From contig JADKFS010000008.1 of NCBI GenBank assembly GCA_016717335.1, forward strand, positions 62,001 through 126,000: a DNA stretch of 64,000 bases, given 5' to 3'. Below the pieces are notes generated by a model. It was not told where the DNA came from, ran no database searches, and saw nothing but the letters and a program-made list of their open reading frames with translations. The stretch is from Candidatus Ribeiella danica (lineage in GTDB: Bacteria; Chloroflexota; Chloroflexia; Chloroflexales; Roseiflexaceae). The stretch's first letter is position 1; the number at the start of each line of letters is the position of its first letter. Of this stretch, positions 44,068 through 51,612 are shown piece after piece. The position numbers were made by a program, and so were the translations under genes.

Positions 44068-44722
44068 TTCGGGGCGCTGCGCCCCCGGCCCCCCCCTTGT
44101 CATCCTGTCAGCTTGTCTCCTTGTCTCCTTGTCTCCTTGTCTCCGGGGCGCTGCGCCCCGGCCCGTCTCCTTGTCTCCTTGTCTCCTTGTCTCCTTGTCT
44201 CCTTGTCTCCTTGTCTCCTTGTCTCCGGGGCGCTGCGCCCCGGCCCCCGCCCGGGGGAACCCACGCCGGTTCCCCCGGCCCCCCTCCGGCAATTGATGCC
44301 TTCCCGGTTGCATTGCTTGTGGCGCATGCCTATCACCAGGCTTGCAGGCGCGTTGCATCCCGCCGCGCCGCATTCAGTCAGGCATGCGCCACCGACGCTG
44401 AACGTGAGACAGCATTCTTTTTGGGGTCCAGGGGCGAAGCCCCGGCCGGGGGGCGGCGGGGGTGGCGGCCCACCCCCGCGGGCGGGGCCCCAGAAGGTCT
44501 GGGCGGCACCGCCCGCGGGGGCGCGGGGGCGCGCGGCCCCCCGAAAGTAGGGTCTGGGCGGACACCGCCCGCGGGGGCGCGGGGGGCGCGCAGCCCCCCG
44601 AAAGTAAGGTCTGGGCGGACACCGCCCGCGGGGGCGCGAGGGGCGCGCAGCCCCCCGAAAGTAAGGTCTGGGCGGACACCGCCCGCGGGGGCGCGGGGGC
44701 GCGCAGCCCCCGAACCGACGCG
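44068..44722 (+). repeat. Nested-palindrome element, copy F, with octamer inserts and four 57-bp tails
   Basis: Outer arms AATTGATGCC (44291-44300) and AGCATTCTTT (44411-44420). The left flank GGGGCGCTGCGCCCC appears three times, separated by TTGTCTCC octamer runs. On the right a 56-57 base unit (GGTCTGGGCGGACACCGCCC, GCGGGGGCGCG, GCGCAGCCCCC) repeats at 44495, 44551, 44608 and 44665. No gene in 44055-44774. Confidence 0.88.
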
Positions 44723-44728
44723 CAAGCG

Positions 44729-44737
44729 TGGTACAAT
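44729..44737 (+). promoter_or_regulatory. Extended -10 TGGTACAAT
   Basis: Lies 38 bases before ATG 44775, overlapping an upstream ATG (44736), which argues that 44775 is the true start. Confidence 0.48.
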
Positions 44738-44774
44738 GGCCCCCATTCTATCGATCATCAGCCGAGGCCCCCCC

Positions 44775-45485
44775 ATGAGCGATGACCCGCGCACCCGCGA
44801 CGAGCTTCTGGCGGCCATGCGGCAGGGCGCCTGCCCGCTCTGCGTGCTGGTCGAGCGCATCGAGCGCCGAGCCGTCGACCATTTCCTGTACGACCAGGTG
44901 AACGATATCGGCCGGCGCGACGCGCTGCGGGCCAGCCGCGGCCTGTGCCTGGAGCACACCGCGATGCTCGCGGAGGGCCGCAGCGCGCTCGGCGTGGCGA
45001 TCCTCAGCCGCGACATCCTGCGCGCGATGACGGGCGAGCTGGAGGCGGCCGGCCGCGGCGAGGCCGGGCTTGGCTGGCTGCGCGGTCGCCTTGGCGGCGC
45101 GGGCGTGGGCGCGCAGCTGGCGGCGCAGGTCGGGCCGCAGGCCGGCTGCCCGATGTGCGCCGAGCGCCCGCGGGTCGAGGCCCCGCTGATCGCCGGGCTG
45201 CTGGCCAACCTGCGCGACCCGGCCTTCGCCGAGGCGTTCGACGCCGCCGACGGGCTGTGCCGCGTGCACCTCTCCAACACGCTGCGCGCGGCCGATGTCG
45301 AGGGAGCGCGGGCGCTGGCGGCGCGCCAGGCCGCGATCTGGCGCCGCGTGGAGGCCGCGCTCGACGAGTTCATCCGCAAGCACGACCACCGCTTCCAGGG
45401 CGAGGTGTTCGAGGAGGAGCGCGATGTCTGGCGCCGCGCGCTGCGGGCCACTAGCGGGTGGTACGAGCCGAAGGATGAGCGATGA
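44775..45485 (+). CDS. DUF6062-like protein with two CxxC/CxxH pairs
   Basis: 236 aa. Two similar halves each carry CxxC then CxxH: ACPLCVLVE with GLCLEHTAML, and GCPMCAERP with GLCRVHLSNT. The arrangement suggests duplicated zinc-binding sites. Helical sequence lies between (YDQVNDIGRRDALRASRG). The pattern agrees with the uncharacterised DUF6062 family, but I am not certain of the assignment. No signal peptide. Heptamers (GATGAGC) supply the last codons (KDER) and the TGA stop. Confidence 0.65.
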   Translation: MSDDPRTRDELLAAMRQGACPLCVLVERIERRAVDHFLYDQVNDIGRRDALRASRGLCLEHTAMLAEGRSALGVAILSRDILRAMTGELEAAGRGEAGLGWLRGRLGGAGVGAQLAAQVGPQAGCPMCAERPRVEAPLIAGLLANLRDPAFAEAFDAADGLCRVHLSNTLRAADVEGARALAARQAAIWRRVEAALDEFIRKHDHRFQGEVFEEERDVWRRALRATSGWYEPKDER

Positions 45486-45680
45486 GCGATGAACGATGAG
45501 CGATGAACGATGAGCGATGAACGATGAGCGATGAACGATGAGCGATGAACGATGAGCGATGAACGATGAGCGATGTCCTCGATCAAGAATTTTCAGCCTT
45601 CAGCGTTCAGCGTTCCGCATTCAGCGTTCCGCATTCAGCCTTCAAGGAGGCCCGGATCGGCTATACAACAGGAGAACCGA
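45474..45680. repeat. GATGAGCGATGAAC and TTCAGC(C/G) heptamer arrays
   Basis: About seven 14-base units GATGAGCGATGAAC (45474-45572), then TTCAGCC, TTCAGCG and TTCCGCA heptamers up to 45640. The CocE gene starts at 45681. Confidence 0.88.
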
Positions 45681-47426
45681 ATGAGCGATGACCTCGACCA
45701 AGAATCTTCAGCCTTCAGCCTTCAGCCTTCAGCCTTCAACGAGCCTTCAGCGTTCAGCGTTCATCCTTCGGCGTTGAAGGAGGTGCGGATCGACTTCAAC
45801 CGGCGCGTGCCGATGCGCGACGGCGTCGAGCTCTCGGCCGACATCTACCGGCCGGACGACGGCGGGCGCTACCCGGTCGTGCTGCTGCGCACGCCGTACG
45901 TCAAGAACGGCGAGCCGCAGCTCAGGATCGGGCGCTACTTCGCCGCGCGCGGCTACGCGCTGGTGTACGTGGACGTGCGCGGGCGCGGCGACTCCGACGG
46001 CGCGTTCGTGCCCTACCGCAACGACGGGCGCGACGGCTACGACGCGATCGAGTGGTGCGCCGCCCAGCCCTGGGCCGACGGCAGCGTCGGCACGATGGGC
46101 GGGTCGTACCTCGGGCGCATCCAGTGGCTGGCCGCGCTGGAGCGCCCGCCGCACCTGCGCGCGATGAGCGTCTCGGTCTGCCCCTCCGACCCGTTCGTCG
46201 AGTGGCCGACCGGCATCACGACGCCCATGCATATGTGCTGGATGCATCTCACCAGCGGCCGGACCATGCAGAACCTCGACGCCGTGGACTGGATGCGCGT
46301 CTACGAGCACCTGCCGCTCGCGACCATGGACGAGGTCGCCGGCCGCTCCAGCGAGCAGTGGCGCGAGGAGATGCGGCACGAGGGGCTGGACGACTACTGG
46401 CGCGCGATCTGCTACCAGGACAAGTTCGACCAGATCGACCTGCCGGTGCTGCACATCTCGGGCTGGTACGACGACGAGCAGATCGGCACGCCGCTGAACT
46501 ACCGCGGCATGGCGGCGCACGCGCCCTCGGCCGCCGCGAGGGCGGGCCAGCGGCTGCTGATGGGGCCCTGGGGCCATCGCGTCGGCGACGTGAGCAAGCT
46601 CGGCGAGGTCGACTTCGGCGCGAGCGCGCAGATCGACCTGCCTGCGGTACAGCTGCGCTGGTTCGACCGCTGGCTGAAAGGCGCCCAGAACGGCGTGTCG
46701 GAGGAGCCGCCGGTGCGGATCTTCGTGATGGGCGAGAACCGCTGGCGCGACGAGCGCGAGTGGCCGCCGGCGCGGGCCGAGCTCACCCGGCTGTACCTGC
46801 ACAGCGATGGCCGCGCCAACAGCCGCTTCGGCGACGGCGCGCTCTCGCCCGAGGGGCCGGCCGCCGAGCCGCACGACGGCTACGCCTACGACCCGGCCCG
46901 CGCGGTGCCATTCCTGACCGAGCCGACCTCGTCGCAGATCGGCGGCCCCGACGACTACGCCGCGGTGCAGCGCCGCGACGACGTGCTGGTCTACACGACG
47001 CCGCCGCTGGACGAGGAGGTCGAGGTGACCGGGCCGGTGCGGGTCGAGCTGTACGCCTCCTCGTCGGCGCCCGACACCGACTTCATGGCGATGCTGATCG
47101 ACGTGCACCCGAGCGGCTTCGCGCAGCGGCTGTGCGACGGCATGGTGCGGGCGCGCTTCCGCGAGGGCATGGATCGCCCGTCGCCGATCGTGCCGGGGCG
47201 GGTCTACCGCTACGAGATCGACTGCTGGAACACCTCGCAGCTGTTCCGCAAGGGCCACCGGATCTGCCTGCAGATCACGTCGAGCGCCTTCCCGAAGTAC
47301 GATCGCAACCAGAACACCGCCGAGCCGCTCGCGACTGGCACGCGGCTTGCGGTGGCCGAGCAGCAGATCTACCACGACGCGATGCACCCATCGCACCTGC
47401 TGCTGCCGATCGTGCCGCGCGGCTAG
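45681..47426 (+). CDS. CocE/NonD-family hydrolase (X-Pro dipeptidyl-peptidase fold)
   Basis: 581 aa from ATG 45681 (AGGAG 7 bases upstream). Residues 5-30 (SSAFSLQPSAFNEPSAFSVHPSALK) are translated heptamer repeat. The S15 fold then starts EVRIDFNRRVPMRDGVELSADIYRP. Nucleophile Ser in TMGGSYLGRIQWLA, acid region near HISGWYDDEQIG, and His in GPWGHRVGD complete a triad. The C-terminal jelly roll (about 330-575) matches the PepX_C domain. Likely an intracellular ester or amide hydrolase (CocE, glutaryl-acylase relatives). Substrate unknown. Confidence 0.88.
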   Translation: MSDDLDQESSAFSLQPSAFNEPSAFSVHPSALKEVRIDFNRRVPMRDGVELSADIYRPDDGGRYPVVLLRTPYVKNGEPQLRIGRYFAARGYALVYVDVRGRGDSDGAFVPYRNDGRDGYDAIEWCAAQPWADGSVGTMGGSYLGRIQWLAALERPPHLRAMSVSVCPSDPFVEWPTGITTPMHMCWMHLTSGRTMQNLDAVDWMRVYEHLPLATMDEVAGRSSEQWREEMRHEGLDDYWRAICYQDKFDQIDLPVLHISGWYDDEQIGTPLNYRGMAAHAPSAAARAGQRLLMGPWGHRVGDVSKLGEVDFGASAQIDLPAVQLRWFDRWLKGAQNGVSEEPPVRIFVMGENRWRDEREWPPARAELTRLYLHSDGRANSRFGDGALSPEGPAAEPHDGYAYDPARAVPFLTEPTSSQIGGPDDYAAVQRRDDVLVYTTPPLDEEVEVTGPVRVELYASSSAPDTDFMAMLIDVHPSGFAQRLCDGMVRARFREGMDRPSPIVPGRVYRYEIDCWNTSQLFRKGHRICLQITSSAFPKYDRNQNTAEPLATGTRLAVAEQQIYHDAMHPSHLLLPIVPRG

Positions 47427-47439
47427 CGGCTGTCTACCC

Positions 47440-47570
47440 TGCCCCCCCTGCCCCCGCTCCCCACCGAGGGTGCGGGGGCCATATTGTTGGCGGTGGTGTG
47501 CGGCGCGCTACGCGCCGCACACCACCACCTGCCCGCTCCCCCGGCAGGGGAGCGGGCAGGCGGTGAGAGC
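47440..47570. repeat. Composite C/G-rich module enclosing a 16-bp perfect palindrome
   Basis: GGTGGTGTGCGGCGCG (47492-47507), loop CTA, exact complement (47511-47526), between CCCCCTGCCCCCGCTCCCC and GCTCCCCCGGCAGGGGAGC. Same architecture as 18350-18490. Confidence 0.7.
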
Positions 47571-47630
47571 CAACCGTGAACCTTTGTACCCCTGGCAGAA
47601 ACATATCTTTCCGCTACCGCGCCGGATTCC

Positions 47631-47639
47631 TGCTATCCT
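47631..47639 (+). promoter_or_regulatory. Possible extended -10 TGCTATCCT
   Basis: Would give a leader of about 260 bases before the GH26 gene. The rest of 47571-47904 shows no gene. Confidence 0.35.
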
Positions 47640-47904
47640 GATTCAGCATGGGATGCGCCTGCGGACCCTGACCCCAGGAACAGCGGTCGCCCGCTGCCTG
47701 ACCAGCCTTCGATCGGGTCTTCACCTCCCATTCTATACCAGGACGCCCCGGCTCCTCGCCCCGGCTGTCGCGCGTTCGCTCCGAATCCAGGCCCTGCCGA
47801 GCGACGCGCCACGTAGCGGCGATCCCGGCTCCACGCCCCCGATACCCCCTGCTCCGAGCAGGCGCATAACGCCCAGCGCACCACCTTCACCCAGGAGGTC
47901 CGCT

Positions 47905-49548
47905 ATGCTCTGCGTACAACCAGCTCGGACGCGTGCGCCCGCGCGCAGCCGCCGCGCGCTGCTGCCTGTAGCCCTGCTGCTCGCCCTCGCCTTGGCCGGG
48001 ATCACGCCGGCAATGGCGCGAGCCAGCCAGCCGGCGGTCACCGTGGCCGCGTCGGCCGGCCCGATCTACTGGGGCGCGCTGATCGACGCGGCCCAGTACG
48101 GCCTGCCGTCGGTCCCGCGAGACATGCGCGCGGTCGACGTGTTCGAGTCGCACGCCGGAAAGAAGGTCTCGCTGATCCACTTCGGCCAGTCCTGGCGCGA
48201 CGCGGGCGTCTGGCAGCAGTTCCCCACGTCGATGTTCGACAACGTGCGCAGCCACGGGACGATCCCGCTGTGGACGTGGGCCAGCCGCGACTCGGCCTGG
48301 GGCTCGTGGTCCGAGTTCCAGAACCGCGCCATCTACGGCGGCGCGTACGACTCCTACATCCGCCAGTGGGCCGGCGGCGCGAAGGCCTGGGGCCACCCGT
48401 TCTTCCTGCGCTTCGACTGGGAGCAGAACGGCTGGTGGTACCCCTGGGCCGAGGGCAAGACCGGCGCCGGGGCGATCGTCAACGGCAACAGCGCCGGCGA
48501 CTTCGTCAAGATGTGGCGGCACGTGCACGACCTGTTCGTCGAGGTCGGCGCCACGAATGTCACCTGGGTCTGGTGCCCGAATCACTACAGCACGTCGGCC
48601 CAGTACCCGCCGCTCGGCTCGCTCTACCCCGGCGACAGCTACGTCGACTGGACCTGCTTCGACGCGTACAACCGCTACCCCGGCTGGCTCGGCTTCGACC
48701 AGACGGTCACCGGGTCGGGGACGACCTGGCTGCGAAACACCTACCAGGACATCCTGGCGGTCGCGCCGTCCAAGCCGATCATGCTGGCCGAGTTCGCCTC
48801 GAAGGAGGACCCGCAGGACGGCCAGCGCAAGGCCGGCTGGATCGCGGACGCCCTGCTCGCTCAGCTGCCGGTCAATTTCCCGGCGCTCAAGGCGATCGTC
48901 TGGTTCAACTGGAACAACGGCGACGACACGACCCTGGCGATCGAATCGTCGGCCGCCGCGCAGGCCGCGTTTGCCCAGGCGATCGCCTCGCCCTACTACA
49001 CGGCCAACCAGTTCGCCTCGATCGACGCCTCGCCTATCCCGCCGCCGGGCCCCGCGGCGACCCTGGGCCTCACGCCGCTGGCCGACACCTCGACCACCAG
49101 CGCCAGCCCGCAGTCGACCGCCGGCGGCACCTGCGCCACGCTCGTCTCGGACGGCGACCCGGTCGCCCAGGCGTTTCTGAGGTTCGACCTGACCGCGCTG
49201 GCGGGCAAGCAGCTCGCCAGCGCGACCCTTCGGATCAAGACTGCATCGTCCGGCGACGCGGGCTCGATCGGCGGCCACAGCGTCAGGCTGGTCGGCGACA
49301 CGGCCTGGAAAGAGGCCTACATGAGCTACAACAACAGCGTCGCGATCTCGTCGATCGTGGTCGGCAGCATCCCCGCCAACACCGCGCCGGGCGCCTGGTA
49401 CGAGATCGGCCTGCGGGCATCCGACCTGCAGCCGAAGGTCGGCAGGCTGCTCTCGGTCGCAATCACGACGACGAGCGCCGACGGGCTGGTGTTTATGGCG
49501 CGCGAGTCGGCCGACCCGCCGCAGCTGCTGCTTGCCACCACGCCATAG
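47905..49548 (+). CDS. Secreted GH26-like glycoside hydrolase with CBM96/DNRLRE domain
   Basis: 547 aa from ATG 47905 (AGGAGG 6 bases upstream). Signal peptide with LLPVALLLALALAGITPAMA. The catalytic (beta/alpha)8 domain (about 50-365) shows GALIDAAQYG, FFLRFDWEQNGWWYPW (acid/base Glu region), VTWVWCPNHYS, YVDWTCFDAYNRY and PIMLAEFASKE (nucleophile Glu), as in GH26 beta-mannanases and related lichenases. The C-terminal 170 residues (LTPLADTSTTSASPQSTAG, AFLRFDLTALAGKQLASATL) form a DNRLRE/CBM96-type carbohydrate-binding domain. Likely acts outside the cell on mannan or mixed-linkage glucan. Confidence 0.9.
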   Translation: MLCVQPARTRAPARSRRALLPVALLLALALAGITPAMARASQPAVTVAASAGPIYWGALIDAAQYGLPSVPRDMRAVDVFESHAGKKVSLIHFGQSWRDAGVWQQFPTSMFDNVRSHGTIPLWTWASRDSAWGSWSEFQNRAIYGGAYDSYIRQWAGGAKAWGHPFFLRFDWEQNGWWYPWAEGKTGAGAIVNGNSAGDFVKMWRHVHDLFVEVGATNVTWVWCPNHYSTSAQYPPLGSLYPGDSYVDWTCFDAYNRYPGWLGFDQTVTGSGTTWLRNTYQDILAVAPSKPIMLAEFASKEDPQDGQRKAGWIADALLAQLPVNFPALKAIVWFNWNNGDDTTLAIESSAAAQAAFAQAIASPYYTANQFASIDASPIPPPGPAATLGLTPLADTSTTSASPQSTAGGTCATLVSDGDPVAQAFLRFDLTALAGKQLASATLRIKTASSGDAGSIGGHSVRLVGDTAWKEAYMSYNNSVAISSIVVGSIPANTAPGAWYEIGLRASDLQPKVGRLLSVAITTTSADGLVFMARESADPPQLLLATTP

Positions 49549-49645
49549 CGCGCGGAAGAGCTGTCGTCGGCCAAAAAGATGGCACCGATCTTGCCGCACG
49601 GCAAGCAGTGTGTTGAGGCCTGTGCAAGATGGAGCGTGTGCCAAG

Positions 49646-49969
49646 ATGACCGAACAACAGCGTGAGGAAGAGCTGCTGGCGGACCTGCTCGACGTTTCGG
49701 GCGGGGCCGGCGCCGCATCTAACGGATCGACGGCTGCGCGCCGCGCCGCAGAGGCGCGCCAGCCAATTTTGACGCGGGGCCAGGAGCGGGCGCTGCTCGA
49801 TGCGGCCAACCAGGCCGGCACGCCGACACTGGCCCCGCAGGAGCGCGCCGGCGAGCGCGCCGAGGGATCGTTCGCGAGCGAGGTGGGCGGCTTCGTCCGC
49901 CGCTACCCGCTGCCATCGCTGCTGGGCGGGGCAGCGCTCGCCTTCCTGCTGACGCGGCGGCGCCGCTGA
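49646..49969 (+). CDS. Small protein with C-terminal membrane anchor
   Basis: 107 aa from ATG 49646 (GGAG 11 bases upstream). Acidic helical N-terminus (MTEQQREEELLADLLDV), a flexible Ala/Gly/Thr middle, and a single C-terminal helix (YPLPSLLGGAALAFLLTRRRR) with a basic end. This layout resembles ElaB/DUF883-like or other tail-anchored stress proteins, but there is no clear family match. The preceding 97 bases hold a small CTTGCC/GGCAAG hairpin. Confidence 0.6.
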   Translation: MTEQQREEELLADLLDVSGGAGAASNGSTAARRAAEARQPILTRGQERALLDAANQAGTPTLAPQERAGERAEGSFASEVGGFVRRYPLPSLLGGAALAFLLTRRRR

Positions 49970-49977
49970 GCTGGCTC

Positions 49978-50185
49978 TTTCGGGGCGCTGCGCCCCCGAG
50001 CCCCCCTCCGGCAAATGATGCCACCTCAAATTCACCGTTCGTGGCGCATGCCTGGCAACATTCCGGTGGGGCGGGTTGCCTCCCGCCGCGCCGCATTCAG
50101 TTAGGCATGCGCGTCAAGCATCGCAACCGAGGCGGCATCATTTTGGGGTCCAGGGCCGAGGCCCCGGCCGGGGGCGGGGTGGCGG
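49978..50185 (+). repeat. Nested-palindrome element, copy G (best preserved)
   Basis: Three nested stems: AAATGATGCC 50013-50022 with GGCATCATTT 50134-50143; GCGCATGCCT 50044-50053 with AGGCATGCGC 50103-50112; GGCGGG 50070-50075 with CCCGCC 50082-50087. Arm spacings are symmetric (21 bases on both sides between outer and middle stems). Left flank GGGGCGCTGCGCCCCCG; right flank TTGGGGTCCAGGG. Confidence 0.9.
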
Positions 50186-50189
50186 CCGG

Positions 50190-51164
50190 CTAGCCACCCC
50201 AGGCGGCCAGCGCGAGCGCCAGATAGCGCTCGTACTTCGCCCGAACGTCGTCCAGCCAGCCGTCAGGGCGCGCGGCCAGCCGCTGGTCGCCGCCGCGCGG
50301 CACCTCGTAGAGCAGGCGCGCGAGCCGCGCGGCCCACCACACCAGCATGAGCCTGTAGTAGGTGCGGACGCGCACTGCCCCGCCCGGCTCGCCGCGCAGC
50401 TCGCAGTAGCCGTCGATCAGCCAGCCCCAGCGCGCCGCCGGCACGCCCGCGAAGGCCGGGTGCGCCATCGTGTCCGCGATCTCGAACGCCGGGTCGCCCC
50501 AGCCGCTGTTCTCCCAGTCGACCGACGCCCAGGCGGCGGGGCCGCGCACGAAGTTCAGGATGTTCGGGTCGGACCGACAGAGCACCGTCGCCGGGGCGGG
50601 CCGCTCGGGCGGCGCCAGGCGCGCGACCAGCCGCAGCAGCGCGTCGAGCGCAGGCGGCCGCGCCTCGCCCGGCAGCAGCGCGAGCTGCCGCTCGATCAGC
50701 CGCACGCCGTCCGCCGCGCAGCGCATGGTGTGCACGGAGTTACGAATCGGCAGCGCCGTGCCGCCCGGCGCGATCGACCAGATCGCTATGTAGTGCTCCA
50801 GCAGGCGCCGCCACTCCTGGTCGCCGTCCGGCGGCTCATCCCTCACCTCGCCGGGGAGCCAGGACTGCACGATCACCGGCAGCGGGTAGCGCTTGCGCTC
50901 CAGGTAGATCGGCTCGGGCGCGACCGCGAGCCCGGCCCCGCGCAGCGCCAGCAGCGCGAGCAGCTCGCGCCCGGCGCGGTCGCGCTCGTCGCGGATCGTC
51001 CACTTGACCGCCAGGTCGCGCGCGTCGCCGGTGGCGCGGTACAGCAGGTTGTTCGCGCCGCCACCGATCCGGGCGATATGCCACTGCCGCCACGCGCCGC
51101 CCTCCGGCCGCTCGGCCGCGAGGTAGTCGAGCAGCTCGAGCAGCTCGTCTGTTGCTACTTGCAT
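50190..51164 (-). CDS. Aminoglycoside-phosphotransferase-fold kinase
   Basis: 324 aa from ATG 51164, where GGAG stands 6 bases upstream; two ATGs lie 12-15 bases earlier. The APH fold shows RIGGGANNLLYRATG (nucleotide loop), LAVKWTIRDE (Lys), LCRSDPNILNFV for the catalytic loop (Asp and Asn kept, His of HxD replaced by Arg), and VDWENSGWGDPAFEIAD (metal Asp). Family members phosphorylate aminoglycosides, choline, homoserine or other small molecules. Resistance should not be assumed. Repeat elements flank it on both sides. Confidence 0.82.
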   Translation of the reverse strand: MQVATDELLELLDYLAAERPEGGAWRQWHIARIGGGANNLLYRATGDARDLAVKWTIRDERDRAGRELLALLALRGAGLAVAPEPIYLERKRYPLPVIVQSWLPGEVRDEPPDGDQEWRRLLEHYIAIWSIAPGGTALPIRNSVHTMRCAADGVRLIERQLALLPGEARPPALDALLRLVARLAPPERPAPATVLCRSDPNILNFVRGPAAWASVDWENSGWGDPAFEIADTMAHPAFAGVPAARWGWLIDGYCELRGEPGGAVRVRTYYRLMLVWWAARLARLLYEVPRGGDQRLAARPDGWLDDVRAKYERYLALALAAWGG

Positions 51165-51199
51165 AGGTGGCTCCATCATTCCCGATCTCGATAGGCGTC

Positions 51200-51600
51200 T
51201 CTCCAGAGGCTGCGCCCCCGGCCCCCCACCGGCCGCCCGTGCCGGGCGTGATTCCTTTTTCCGGGGCGCTGCGCCCCCGGCCCCCCTCCGGCAAAGGATG
51301 CCGACTCTATTTCAAGGCTAGTGGCACATGCCTGGCAACATTCCGGTGGGGCGGGTTCCCTCCCGCCGCGCCGCATTCAGTTAGGCATGCGCGTCAAGCA
51401 TCGCAACCAAGGCGGCATCATTTTGGGGTCCAGGGGCGCAAGCCCCGGCCGGGGGGCGGCGGGGGTGGCGGCCCACCCCCGCCCGCGGGGGCGCGGGGGG
51501 CGCGCAGCCCCCCGTACAAACGACGAAAGAGTGATGCTTTTGGGCTCCAGGGGCGAAGCCCCGCCCGCGGGGGCGCGCAGCCCCCGCAGACAGCGTGTGA
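51200..51600 (+). repeat. Nested-palindrome element, copy H
   Basis: Outer arms AAAGGATGCC (51293-51302) and GGCATCATTT (51414-51423), the middle and inner segments almost identical to copy G. The right tail GGGGTCCAGGGGCGCAAGCC plus GC-rich GGCGGCGGGGGTGGCGG is complete, then a partial second tail. No gene in 51165-51612. Confidence 0.9.
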
Positions 51601-51612
51601 GCGCGCAGGCGC

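Noticed and set aside
50190..51164. Aminoglycoside resistance gene
   Set aside because: APH fold is shared by many housekeeping kinases, and the catalytic loop differs from resistance enzymes.
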